Below are positions 1 through 11,600 of a stretch of DNA of 64,000 bases, piece after piece. The position numbers were made by a program, and so were the translations under genes. Positions within the stretch are counted from its first letter, which is position 1, and every line of letters starts with the position of its first letter. The stretch covers positions 6,055,701 to 6,119,700 of the forward strand of contig OZ014422.1 in the NCBI GenBank assembly GCA_963965975.1, in the 5' to 3' direction. Origin of the DNA: Xestospongia bergquistia (Eukaryota > Porifera > Demospongiae > Haplosclerida > Petrosiidae). A model generated the notes under the pieces. The model worked only from the letters and a program-made list of their open reading frames with translations, ran no database searches and was not told the DNA's origin.

Positions 1-1015
1 AGAACTAAGCATGTTTGTGCCCCAAATTGGTTGACCAGAATTCCCAGACCTGTAGTCATATATATATACGTGTATGTGTGCATTTGTGTGTATTAATGTA
101 AATATGTCCTTAAAAATATTACAAATATCTGGTTAAAAAAATGTAAAACGTACTATTTAACGAATCCTGGTATACTAAATCTGCATATTTGTTACTTACA
201 AAATAAGATGACTATAATTGTGGTAATAGTTATATCCCAGTTGTTTACAGATAGTTTGAGCATCAATAGAACCAAATCCACTATTACATATTGTTCCCCA
301 TTGTCCATTACAGTAGACCTCCACACGTCCTAAATTAGAATAATTACCTCCTTGAAGACGTATCATACCAGAGTAAGGATTACTGTTCCAGATTCTAGTG
401 GTATCTGTACCAATATGATATGTTGGGGAAATATTAATACTTACAGCAGTATACACTAGCATCATAAGAGTTAGTGTTAATACATCCACTATCAATGTAT
501 GTAGAGTATGAGCACTGAAAGATAGTGAGATAGTTACTCTCTGAACAGGAGAGGTCATCAATTCTCATAGAAAAATTGTCATTTCCATAGCTGGACAAAT
601 ATTAATTTTATAATCTGACTTAGATATATATAAGTTCTAACCTCACTAATCCAGCTCTAGAGTAACTAGAGGCTCCAGTATATCCTAACTGATGACAGAT
701 AACATTAGCTTCGGTAGAACTATAGGAGTAATCATCACAGATATTACCCCATTCATTATTGATATAGATCTGTACTATGCCATAGTAATAAGAGGACGAG
801 GTGACTCCATTACGATAGAGACGAATAGGACCATTGCCATCAGGAAAATCCACATCTATAATTATGTATCAAATTAACATATACACAAGACTACTTTTAG
901 ATTATTCAATATAAGATACTAAAATCAACAAGTAATATAAGTTTATTAATTAAGGTTTAAAACTTACAACAAGAAGATATGCGATTGCTTGATTTTGGAA
1001 TTGAAGTGGCATGAA
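1..1015 (-). CDS. Gene A unit 4 (partial): linker and SRCR domains 7 and 8
   Basis: Exons L 968-1015 (ends ISSC), b1 642-855, b2 445-590, a1 200-404, a2 1-49 continuing off the window. The b1 exon opens with VDFPDGNGPIRLYRNG and has NNEWGNICDD; a1 has N-S-G-F in place of the usual D-D-G-F. The unit matches unit 4 of B, C and D. Nothing of the rest of gene A is visible. Confidence 0.8.
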
Positions 1016-4000
1016 CTGAATGAAACAAGAAAGACATCATTTTTATTTTAGTTTATACCGTTTTGTGTGTGTCCTAGAACATTATTTGGATATATCATTA
1101 CACTCACTGCATTCCACAGTCACAATACTGGAGTTAGTACAGCTAGAAAATGGGCTTGATGGACAGGAATTTCTAGTACTATAACATGTGTCATAGTAAG
1201 TACTATTCATCCGTGTATTCCAAATTGGTTGACTGGAATTACCAGATCTATAGTGAAGTATAATCTCATGTCATAATACAATTATTACTTGAAGTAGAAA
1301 CATGTTTATATACTTACATATTGAGATGATTGTATCTATAGTAATGATTATATCCCAGTTGTTTACAGATAGTTAGAGCATCATTACCATCAAATTGAGC
1401 ATCACATATTGTTCCCCACTGTCCATTACAGTAGACTTCTACACGTCCTTCATTAGATGAACTACCTCCCTGAAGACGTATCATACTAGAGTAAGGGTTA
1501 TTGTCCCAGATCCTTGTAGTGTCTGTAATAAATTATTTTACACAATAAGTAGTACACATTACTCACAGCAGTACACAGTAGCATCATAAGAATTGGAAGT
1601 ACATCCACTATTAATATATGTAGAGTAAGAACACTGTAAGATAGTGAGGTAGTTGTTGTTAGGACAGTTAATATTATCCAATATCATTGAGTTATTGTCA
1701 GTGCCATAACTATTAAAACATAATAAATGATTATTCTATTATGGTTAATGAGTTTACCTCCTTAATCCAGCTCTAGAGTAACTAGAGGCTCCAGTATATC
1801 CTAACTGATGACATATGACATCAGCTTCATTTTTATTATAGTCATAATCGTCACAGATATTACCCCACTGTCCATTATATAATATCTGTACTATACCATA
1901 GTAATAGGAGGATGAGGTGACTCCATTGCGATAAAGAAGTATAGCACCAAACCCTTTACGAGCTATATGGAGAGAAAAATAGATTATAATACTTATAAAA
2001 TAAATAACTAATAACATAATCATAACATAATCTGACTGTCTAGTTATATCAAAATACTTACAAATTAATCCAGAGCAGGTTGTTGCAACATTAGCAGATT
2101 TGGAATAGGAATTTCTATAAACTAAAGAAAATGAAATTATAATCATTTCAAAAACAGCTAAGTAATTATCACAAATATAATTTGAACTTGGTTCTAATAA
2201 TCTAACTTACCGCATTCTACTGTGACATCTTCATAGTGAGAACAACTAATGACTGAACTGACTGGACAGGAATTTCTAGTACCATAACATGTGTCAGAGG
2301 AAGAACTAGACATGTATGTACTCCAAATAGGTTGACTGGAGCTACCAGATCTATATTATGATATACAGATGAATAATCTTTGTCAATCTATGAAGAATTA
2401 CATCTGAGTAATGACTTAGGTATAAAATTTTTATTTATTAGTTTATACTCACAAACTAAGGTGATCATAATTATAGTAATAGTTATATCCCAGTTGTTTA
2501 CAGATAGTTTGTGCATCAGTAGAGCCAAATCCATCATCACATATTGTTCCCCACTGTCCATTACAGTAGATCTCAACACGTCCTTGATTAGAATAAGTGC
2601 CTCCCAGGAGACGTATCATACCTTCAAAAGGATTACTGTCCCAGATTCTGGTAGTATCTACATTAAACATAATAATTGTTCTAGAAAACATTTAACTCAC
2701 AGCAGTACACAGTAGCATCATGAGAGTTAGTGTTATTACATCCACTATCAATAGATGTAGAGAAAGAACACTGAAAGATAGTGAGGTAGTTGCTATTGGC
2801 ACAGTTTAGATCATCCATTTTCATAGGTAAAGTATCAGTCCCATAGCTAGACAGAGATATTTCAAACCTAACTTAAAAATATATACTAACTTCACTAATC
2901 CAGCTCTAGAGTAACTAGAGGCTCCAGTATATCCCAACTGATGGCAAATGACATTAGCTTCACTATAATCATAGGAAGAGTCATCACAGATATTACCCCA
3001 TCCATTGTAATCGACCCTCACAATACCATAGTAATAAGATGATGAGGAATTCCCATTACGAGATAGAATTATAGCACCATTTTTTTTGGAAGCTGCATTT
3101 TTGAAGTTATCATTAACATTATTATTGACTTATGTTGCTTACAAATTAATCCAGAACAAGTAGTCTTTGTATTATATACTTTAGAGTAAGAAGTACTGTA
3201 AGCTAAAAGAAATACCAATATAAATAAGTCAGTAAAGACTATTCATTTACTTTAAAATGTAATCACTTACTACATTCAACAGTGACATCTTCATAGTGGG
3301 AACAACTTTGAACTGATGTGGATGGACAGGAATTTCTAGTACCATAACATGTGTCAGAGGAAGAACTAGACATGTATGTCCTCCAAATTGGTTGACTATA
3401 ACTACCAGATCTATATCATGATATACAGATAAATTATCCTTGTTAATCTATGAATAATTATAACTGAATAATAACTTTAGAAATAAAATGTTTATTTATT
3501 AGTTAGTACTCACAAACTAAGGTCATCATAATTATAGTAATAGTTATATCATATATCCTACAAACTATATTGAAGTCTATGTACAAATCCATAGTAACAG
3601 TTCAGTGCAAAACAGCTTGTTTGTCTAAGAATCATCAAAGTTCTAATAATTAGCTACATCAATAGTCAATTCCATACAGTACATTAGAAATGAAAGACAA
3701 TTGTAGACATGTAGTAAAATTTACAATGACATCATCAAATCATGTAATTAAACTCACAGACTAAGGTGATCATAATTATAGTAACTGTTATATCCTAATT
3801 GTTTACAGATAGTTTGAGCATCAGTAGAACCAAATCCATCATCACATATTGTTCCCCATTGTCCATTACAATAGACCTCCACACGTCCTTGATTAAAATA
3901 AATACCTCCTTGGAGACGTATCATACCAGGGAAAGGATTACTGTTCCAGATCCTAGTGGTGTCTGTACAAAAATAATAGGTTATGAATATATTAATACTC

Positions 4001-6860
4001 ACAGCAGTACACAGTAGCATCATAAGAGTTAGTGTTATTACATCCACTATCAATGTATGTAGAGAAAGAACACTGAAATATAGTGAGGTAGTTGCTACTA
4101 GCACAGTTGACATCATCCATTTTCATAGAATAGGAATCAGTGCCATAACTAGACAGAGATAATATAAAGGTTGATTATTATATAACTCTAACCTCACTAA
4201 TCCAGCTCTAGAGTAACTAGAGGCTCCAGTATATCCTAACTGATGACAGATGACATTAGCTTCAGTAAAACTGTAGTAGTAATCATCACAGATATTACCC
4301 CATCCATTGTAATAGATCCTCACAATACCATAGTAATAATATGATGAGAAAACCCCATGACGATATAGTGTCAGAGCACCATTTGATAAACCTTGTACAG
4401 TAAATCAGATAATAATAACCACAAGTTATGTTTAAAAATAATATTATATCAGTTATTAATGACATGGCTATAATATTTATAGTAAGCACAAACAAGTGGC
4501 AATTAAATCATTTTCTAATTAGTGCTCAATTTGTTTCATGTAAAATATTTTGACCATGTGTATAATGGGGTTTGAAGTTTCTACAAGAAATAGAACAAGC
4601 CTGTGTGCTCAGGTTAAGTTTATATACAAACAGACTATAAAGGTATAAAACAGTACTTTATAAAAAACATCAGGTAATTACTACCTCTAGCTCTTTAAAT
4701 ATCACTGAACTGTTCCAGTTATATTTCATATGTCCACAAGTTGTACAGTTAGTACTGCTTTGATGAATCAAATGAACTTAGTCATCTTCCTTATATGACA
4801 TAATTTTAATTATTCTTTAGTGTAGTGTTTGTCTAGCAGACACCATACACTAGACACTAGTCAGACAATATTAACATGACCTTTGGAGTAAATATTGCTG
4901 AACTGTCAGTAATCATCAAAGAAGATAATCTAGGGAAATTCAGAGGTTTTCCCCTAACAAAAAATCCTTTCTGTATAAGCAGGAAATAGCAGACATGTCA
5001 GCTTATATATGTACAGATTGCAAATAAATGTTAAGACAGTCTCTTTGCTTTTTAAAAGTACAGTTTGTGGCCATTTTATATTTTGTAGTATGCCTATTTT
5101 AAATACCATCTGTGTTCATTATATATTTTATTTGTCCATTTTAAATATGAGCTGTGTCCATTTTATTGTCTAAATATAGATACATTCAAATATGTAATAT
5201 ATATCTATTTTTATAAAATAGTATATAATTATAGCGATTCACTAGTTTCATTTATATTATTCTAAAAGTGATGAACAAACAACAAGGTATATTGCAATTA
5301 TTGAATTATATTGTGTACACTACTTGTAAGAGAAACGGCTGACTCAAATTATGATATAGCTTATTAGTGGTTAATTATCAAAGAGTGGATGTCTGGTTTT
5401 TCACTTTATAGTATGAAATAATGAACTCTGTGAAGTGAAATAGCAAATGAGATCACATTAGATAGAGTAATTTGAAACCATCATAAAGATTAACTTTCTT
5501 CAAAAGCTGAGATAGTCGAGGGTATAAAGTTACAGTATGCTGTCCAAAGTGAATCAACAATTTCATCCTAATATTTGTATGAGGATATTGTCTATAAACC
5601 AATGCATCCTAGTTGCATGGTTTTAAAGTGCATGCATGGGGAAGCAATGGATATATAGTGATTTCTGTGAAAAAAGACAGCAAAAGGCTCTATCTATCAG
5701 ATAGGAGTGTGACAGTTGTAAGTTGGGGTATTAGGAATGGTCCTTCCCTTCTCAGAAGGACATATCCTTGCTAAGCTCATATATATGACAAAACCACCAG
5801 TTATGAAATATATAAGTTGATAGGTTTCTTATAGTCATATTTACTATGAATTTACTACAATAACAGTGTAATTGATATTAGTTCATAGACCTCATGATGC
5901 CTTATTTGTATTCATGTATTAATAGAAGCTGTTGTTATTACAGTATGTTATGTGAAAGCATTATATAATGATAGGAATAGATGAGGTATTGTAATTAATA
6001 TATTGTTTTCTGACTCATTACAATTGATAAGATTCATCAATGGGATGTATGACCATTGATCAACAAATTATACATCTGAGTCACTCATCTGCATAGCTGC
6101 TTTAATTTATAATAATAAAAAGTAATGTAGTTCTTTATGCTTAAATGCAATAATTTTAAAGATTTTAAGAGACCTCTTGCAACACCAGACCCATATAGCG
6201 GCATACCAGTAGAAGGGATTTGTTTCAATAGAATGAAAGATATTCAAATGCTGTTCATTCACAATACTAAACATCAACAGACAAATAACTGAGTTTTAAA
6301 AAATTAAAAGACTGGGGCAATGTGTGTAAGCTAATTACGGTACCCATGGAAGGTCAAGAGTAAAGCAAACAACTTTGTGCTCATACCGCAATTATAATTG
6401 ATTAGCAAAAAAACCTTAAGTATACAATAAATCATTCTATTTTTTGCAAAGTCATCATTGTTCAAGTATGGTATATAAAACACTTCAATAGCTAGCAATG
6501 TATACCACATGAATGTAGCTCAGTGTCTTATAACAAAACTGCAAGGACACAAACACAAAATGAAGCGATCATCACTCTCAATTGAGCATTTACTGCATTT
6601 AATTACAATTGAAACTTAATCCATTAATTATAGACTTACACTACAACAGCCGGTATATATATACATATATATATTATATATGTATGCACAATAATGGGAA
6701 AAATGTTCACAAATTCATGATATATATAATTGCTGCATTCATGCTGTGATTATAATTTATTCATTTTTGTAGATAAGAACTCACCATATACAGGACATGT
6801 CGAAAAACCGAGAAAAATTGAAAGAGCAAAGAACACGGCAGGGACCTGACGCTTGGCCAT
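1..6860 (-). CDS. Gene A: multi-SRCR receptor, 5' part (signal exon and units 1-4)
   Basis: First gene of the tandem array. The window holds its signal-peptide exon and four repeat units (eight SRCR domains, the last one cut by the window start); the remaining units, stalk and tail lie outside. Every inferred exon has a phase-consistent length and I saw no in-frame stop. It resembles DMBT1/WC1-type SRCR proteins in having serial SRCR domains, here each split over two exons with a phase-2 intron. Its units match units 1-4 of genes B-D in order and detail, so it is the same gene type. It lacks the first-intron MITE shared by B, C and D, so it is probably the outgroup copy. A surface receptor role is inferred from B. 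Confidence 0.88.
1108..2121 (-). CDS. Gene A unit 3: linker and SRCR domains 5 and 6
   Basis: Exons L 2062-2121, b1 1758-1962, b2 1567-1709, a1 1318-1522, a2 1108-1247. The b1 exon begins with the S-R-K-G-F-G-A-I-L-L stretch that characterises unit 3 in all four genes, so units are orthologous by position. The linker ends TTCSGLI. The a domain keeps VEVYC and a TNSSIVTVEC-type end, where the usual HSED sequence is replaced. Confidence 0.82.
2211..3202 (-). CDS. Gene A unit 2: linker and SRCR domains 3 and 4
   Basis: Exons L 3143-3202, b1 2891-3092, b2 2701-2846, a1 2453-2657, a2 2211-2350. The linker encodes Y-S-T-S-Y-S-K then NTKTTCSGLI with its single Cys. In b1 the VDYNGWGNICDDSSYDYSEA stretch marks the WGNICDD core with one residue fewer than other b domains. 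The a2 exon ends in GCG before GTAAGT, unlike the usual GTA. All lengths fit the phase pattern 1-1, 1-2, 2-1, 1-2, 2-1. Confidence 0.82.
3271..4391 (-). CDS. Gene A unit 1: SRCR domains 1 (type b) and 2 (type a)
   Basis: Exons b1 4193-4391, b2 4003-4148, a1 3758-3962, a2 3271-3410. The b domain shows GNICDD, VICHQLGY and DDVNC; the a domain shows VEVYCNGQWGTICDDGF, TICKQLGY and the C-terminal half with NSCP. No linker exon precedes b1, as in B, C and D. Introns inside the b domain and between b2 and a1 are only 40-44 nt, while the a1-a2 intron is about 350 nt and contains a broken extra copy of an a1 exon end. Confidence 0.83.
3514..3550 (-). pseudogene. Relic end of an a1 exon inside the gene A unit 1 intron
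   Basis: The bases reproduce the 3' end of an a1 exon (coding for the N-Y-Y-N-Y-D-D-L-S-L type end) with a flanking GTGAGT donor, then the match stops abruptly. The real a1 exon lies about 200 bp away at 3758-3962. B, C and D have a shorter relic at the same place, so the broken exon predates the gene duplications. Confidence 0.6.
4392..6784 (-). other. Gene A first intron (2.4 kb)
   Basis: No exon was found. The sequence is AT-rich, with imperfect repeats of a TGTCCATTT motif around 5065-5165 and an AT-rich run at 6650-6685. The intron is colinear with the first introns of B, C and D but about 1 kb shorter. At about 5580-5590 a single GAGGATAT stands where B, C and D carry a MITE, so this is the empty site. 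Confidence 0.65.
6785..6860 (-). CDS. Gene A exon 1: signal peptide
   Basis: The ATG is at 6860. Translation is MAKRQVPAVFFALSIFLGFS followed by TCPVY and the first base of a Gly codon, then donor GTGAGT: a typical secretory signal with a basic start and hydrophobic core. The exon ends in phase 1 and joins directly to exon b1 of unit 1 with no linker. A TATA box lies about 35 bp upstream of the ATG, so the 5' UTR would be very short. The start is supported by the same ATG and context in B and C. Confidence 0.85.
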
Positions 6861-7410
6861 TCCTTTAAGCTTATAATTTTTACGAATAGCGCTAATTTAT
6901 AGACCAATACAACCGCAAGCAATTAACTGTTGCATCATGGCATCATGCGTGGGATAACTGGCAAAGCCGGTTGTAGTGTAAATTACGTTTACGAGTTTAC
7001 ACACCTATTGTGCTTATTGATGTAGCAATCATCTATAAAGAGCTTATAGCAAGTCTTCGTGTAACCAGGAGGAAGAAAATGGTGGCCTGAGATTTCTTCT
7101 TCAAAGTTGCCTGAGAATATGGGTTCTTACTTATACAGTACCCCGTGCAAAAATCCTAGGGACAAGATTACCCTCGCGTAAGATGATATAAACATGTAGG
7201 AATAAACTAGCTACCTCCTTAGTAATCACAGAACGAGGACACGTATATCTATGGTTACTTTTATGCGCTAATATAATCAATAACTGACACTGTGGTCCAA
7301 GGGCCATTTAACTGTCCACATGTAAATGTTCACTTTTTCCTTGCGAGCTTTTTCTAACTGAGAAAACTTGTACACAAAGTCTATCCCTATATAGAATATA
7401 TATGTATAAT
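6861..7410 (-). promoter_or_regulatory. Conserved upstream region of gene A
   Basis: About 550 bp align by eye with 24387-24909 (gene B) and 47150-47700 (gene C). Shared short blocks include GCGTGGGA, ACGAGTTTAC, GTACCCCGTGC, AGAACGAGG and TGTCCACATGTAA. No coding sequence was seen. The conservation fits a shared promoter, but recent duplication alone could also explain it. Confidence 0.45.
6895..6908 (-). promoter_or_regulatory. Gene A TATA box with adjoining CCAAT
   Basis: The minus strand reads TATAAAT at 6901-6895, about 35 bp before the ATG; the plus strand has CCAAT at 6904-6908. The TATA box is at the same distance in B and C, where CCAAT has become TCAAT. A conserved CAACCGCAAG block follows upstream. 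Confidence 0.55.
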
Positions 7411-7999
7411 TAGAAATCATAGATGTATATAAGTATATGCATAGTTATCTGTCACCTGAAGTCTAAGGACATTGGGAAAATACTGATGGAATTTTATATG
7501 ACTTTAATAATGTAGGTGGTAACTTCAATATTGATGTTGGGAATAATCTTGATCTACTATGATATGTTAACAATAGTCTAATTAGACTACTACTAACTTG
7601 ATTTATTATATTGTGCTTATATAATATACACCCTATCATATTACAATCATTAACTCATTTTATATTAGTAATATATCATGCATTAAAGTAAATATTATCA
7701 TTAGACAAATAACGCAGCTCTTAAATTGTACACATAATGAAAAATATTTTTTTCCTTTTTGTACATGCATGGTTATGTCATTAACGTTAAATAAAGTAAT
7801 AAAGGAAATGCTTTGGTATATACACAAACATACATACATTATTATAAATTTTATAATGTCATATACAGAATCACAGATAGTCTGCCCAGACACAAAAGAC
7901 TTACAAAATTGCAAAAATAATATTATGTGAATTAAGTATTAAACTGTTCTACACCCACTAGACTGTAAAGATTGCCCAATTTATCTGACCAAAAGGTAC
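7411..7999. other. Intergenic A-B and gene B 3' flank
   Basis: No gene was seen. From about 7630 the sequence matches the 3' flanks of C (from 30370) and D (from 48165), and a more diverged copy lies at 26820-26990. Short open frames here are not conserved as protein. Confidence 0.5.
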
Positions 8000-8005
8000 T
8001 TTATT
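8000..8005 (-). terminator. Gene B poly-A signal AATAAA
   Basis: AATAAA on the minus strand, about 165 nt after the stop. The hexamer is kept at the matching place after C (30719-30724) and D (48516-48521). Confidence 0.55.
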
Positions 8006-8168
8006 CTGTTTTCAAATGTCAAAAAGTAATTTATATAAAAATATCAAACACAAAAGGAAAAGGGGGAACAGCTCATAAAAAATAATAACCTAAAAATAGC
8101 AAACTTCATTATAACATTAGAAAAAAAGCAAATGATTAAGTTTTTCTCAAGAAGAAAGGATCTTTGAT

Positions 8169-8626
8169 TCACGTCTCCATATCTTGAGACTCGTTACCCT
8201 GAGGTACATTGCCATAGGATGGATTCCTAACTCCAACAGGTAAATAATCAGACACCTCCTGATTACCTTCATTTGTCAGAATAGAATATGATGTTCCAGT
8301 AGTAGAAGGTTCTATTATAACATTATCATAAATAGAAACTATTATTACCAGTGTTAAACCAGGATGCTTACCTGAACGATTTACTTCGTCATAATGGGGA
8401 CATGGATCTTGTATTTGTGACTTAGTGGTATCAGGGAATGGGACTTTTACTGTATCTAGTTCAACTTGTTGGTTATCGTAGTAAAGCCCACTGTGCTTTT
8501 TGCGGTATTTAATGATGACAACAATAGCAACAGTTATGCAGCATATCAATGCCACAATAATTATAGCAATACTAATAGTAACTATACCACCAATAACTGT
8601 TCCATTTAAGCTGGAATGACCTGATG
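8169..8626 (-). CDS. Gene B last exon: transmembrane segment and tyrosine-rich tail
   Basis: The exon starts after TTTTTAG at 8626 in phase 1 and ends with TGA at 8171-8169. A hydrophobic run of about 27 residues (from GGIVTISIAIIIVALICC onward) is followed by KYRKK, a stop-transfer signal. The tail has tyrosines in YYDNQ, HYDEV, IYDNV, SYSIL, DYLPV and NPSYGNV. By known motif rules, Y-x-N suits Grb2-type SH2 domains, Y-x-x-hydrophobic suits adaptor or SH2 binding, and NPxY suits PTB binding or endocytosis. Phosphorylation is inferred. Confidence 0.88.
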
Positions 8627-11600
8627 CTAAAAATAAAATAAAACATAGTCACTGCAACATAATATTTATCAGTCAATTAAAAATTATAATTTCTTTATTA
8701 TAATAAATGAGTTATTCTTTTCTCATTTGTTAACCATTTGTATTATTGACAAAAAGTGGACAGGTTAATTTAACCCAATCTGTTTATACAATGATGTCAT
8801 AACTCACAAGAAAAGGGAGCAAGAGACACAATAGGAGACACAGGAGCAGTAACAGTAACAGATATAAATACAGAAGATCTAGATACTATAACAGAATCAT
8901 TTCTACGACATGTGTTCTTCAATGTTGATACAGCTGATAAAGTCATAGAATTACCTATACAATGTGAAATAAGAAAAATGATATTTAGCTGAACATGAGA
9001 TATTTCTTCATAAAACTAAAATTGACACTTGTTTTACATGATGAGTTGTATTGTTAATAGTGTATCACTGACAATACATAGTTATTAAATGCTAGCAGTT
9101 ATATAAGATATATCACAAACTTACTACATTGGAGAGTCACATCTTCAGAATGGCTACATCTATCATAAGGATTAGTTGGACAACTCTGACATGAACCCAA
9201 ACAGGAGAAACTATTACTACAAGCTAAGTTACTCATCCAAATATGTTGAGAAGAGTTACCAGAACTATATATAACAGATTACAATGATAATATAGTCTGT
9301 TTTACTATATAGACATACAAAGCAAGTTGATTATAACTTGTATAGTTAGAATATCCTAATTGTTTACAGAATACAAGCGCATCATTAGCACCAAATCCAT
9401 CATCACATATTGTACCCCATTGTCCATTACAGTAAACCTCTACACGTCCTTCATTAGAATAAACTCCTCCTTGAAGACGTATCATACCAGGGAAAGGATT
9501 ACTGTCCCAGATTCTAGTGGTATCTATAGTATGTGAACACGACAGCTGTTATTAAAATTGTAATGCACTTAGAATGTGATACTATAACAATAATTAAACT
9601 CACAGCAGTACACAGTAGCATCATAAGAATTAGAAGTACATCCACTATCAATGGTTGTAGAGTAGGAACACTGTAAGATAGTGAGATAGTCATTGTGATC
9701 ACATTTGACTTTACTCAATAATGTTGGGTTATAATCAGTGCCATAACTAAAATATTAACAAATTATTACTTGTGTCTTATAACATCAAATATTTACCGTG
9801 TAAATTCAGCTTTAGTGTAACTAGAGGCTCCTATATATCCTAACTGATGACAAGTAACATCAGCTTCAGTAGAACTGTAAGAGTTATCTCCACAGATATT
9901 ACCCCATCCATTGTTAAGGTAGATCTGTACTATACCATAGTAATAGGATGATGATGTTGCTCCAGTACGATAGAGACGTACAGTACCTTCTGAAACTAAT
10001 GAAGGAAGAACAAATAGTGAAACGTCCTATAAAAACAGTTACATACCTTTTGCACTTCCATGAACACAAGATAATTTTGTAGTAGTAATAGTGTATGCTG
10101 TATTAAAAGCTAAAGAAAAGAAAGAATTAACTCTTTAAACAATAAATATATTTGGCCTATTTGTAATATATTGTATGCTCTTTTATCAACTTACTACATT
10201 CGATAGTCACATCTTTACCATTACTACAAGCAGTATTGGCAGTACTTGGACAAGTATTACTGTCAATAAAACAAGAGTCTGAATATGAACTATTCATATT
10301 GGAGATCCAGATTCGTCTAGAGGAGACTCCAGTTCTAACAAAAAGGACATATATTGTAATACTTGAATTTATACCACTCATCTTACAGTGCTAAATGGTT
10401 ATAGTTTACATATCCTGTATATCCCAGTTGTCTACAAACTGTATAGGCATCTTTAAAATCAAACCCATCACTACATATTGTTCCCCATTGTCCATTACAA
10501 TATACTTCAACACGTCCTTGATTAGAATAGTGACCTCCCTCAAGACGAATCATACCAGTATAAGGATTACTCTCCCAGATCATAGTGCTATCTGTATAAG
10601 TAGTAATGATAGATAAGATGTACTATACTGTCCAACTCACAGCAGTATACAGTAGCATCATAATAGTCAGTACATCTTCTATTTCTACGTGTAGAATAAG
10701 AACATTGTAGAATAGTGAGGTAATTGTTATGGGCACAGTTGACATCATCCAATAACATTGGGTTAGAGTCAGTACCATAACTAGGTAGAGAGCATAAGAT
10801 AATCAATAGAATTAGACAAATTTACTTAATTACTCCAGCTCTAGAATAGCTAGAGGCTCCAGTATATCCCAGCTGATGACAAATGACATCAGCTTCATAT
10901 TGACCAAAATCATCATCATCATCACAGATATTACCCCACTGTCCATTATATTGTATCTGCACAATACCAAAGTGTTGAAGGGATGAAGTGATTCCATTAC
11001 GAAAGAGACGTAAAACACCATTACTATTAGGAGAGTCTACACAAAGATTATATAACACATGATCAGTGACATATCTTCAATTATCTTACCGCATGATGAT
11101 TTGGTATTGCTTGGTTTACTGTATGAATTGCTGTAAGCTAAAACGAAAACAATTTAGTTGATAACAAATTCTTTACTTACTGCATTCCACATTGACAATT
11201 TCAGAGAGATTACAATTATTTACAGCAGTAGATGGACAAATGTTATTAGAAGTAATGCATTGATCTGATGAGTAACTGTTCATATTGGTAAGCCATATTG
11301 GTTGAGAGAGTTTAGATCTACAAAGAAATGAAAATAAACCAGTCATTGTTCTTGCTTATATAGTGTTACTCATCTGTTCATTGTGTTATGTAGGTACTTC
11401 AATATATTACCTAAAATGATTGTAACTCAAATGTACAGAATATCCCAATTGTTTGCAGATAGTGTTAGCATCATTAGAATCAAATCCATCATTACATATT
11501 GTTCCCCACTGTCCATTACAGTAGACCTCAACACGTCCTTCATTAGAATAAATACCTCCTTGGAGACGTATCATACCAGGATAAGGATTACTGTTCCAAA

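Noticed and set aside
4003-4010. An extra Cys (VYCC) at the end of type-b domains
   Set aside because: It arises only if translation runs past the GTGAGT donor; the spliced reading is VYC followed by a Tyr codon and TTRIW.
7660-7914. Repeated minus-strand open frame downstream of gene B, C and D stops
   Set aside because: It is the duplicated 3' flank. The copies diverge by frameshifts and translation is low-complexity; no gene is supported.
8340-8400. A 33-nt intron in the tail exon (GTAAGC donor, AATAATAG acceptor in gene B)
   Set aside because: The acceptor AG is absent in C and D, 33 nt is too short for likely splicing, and B and C are open through it.
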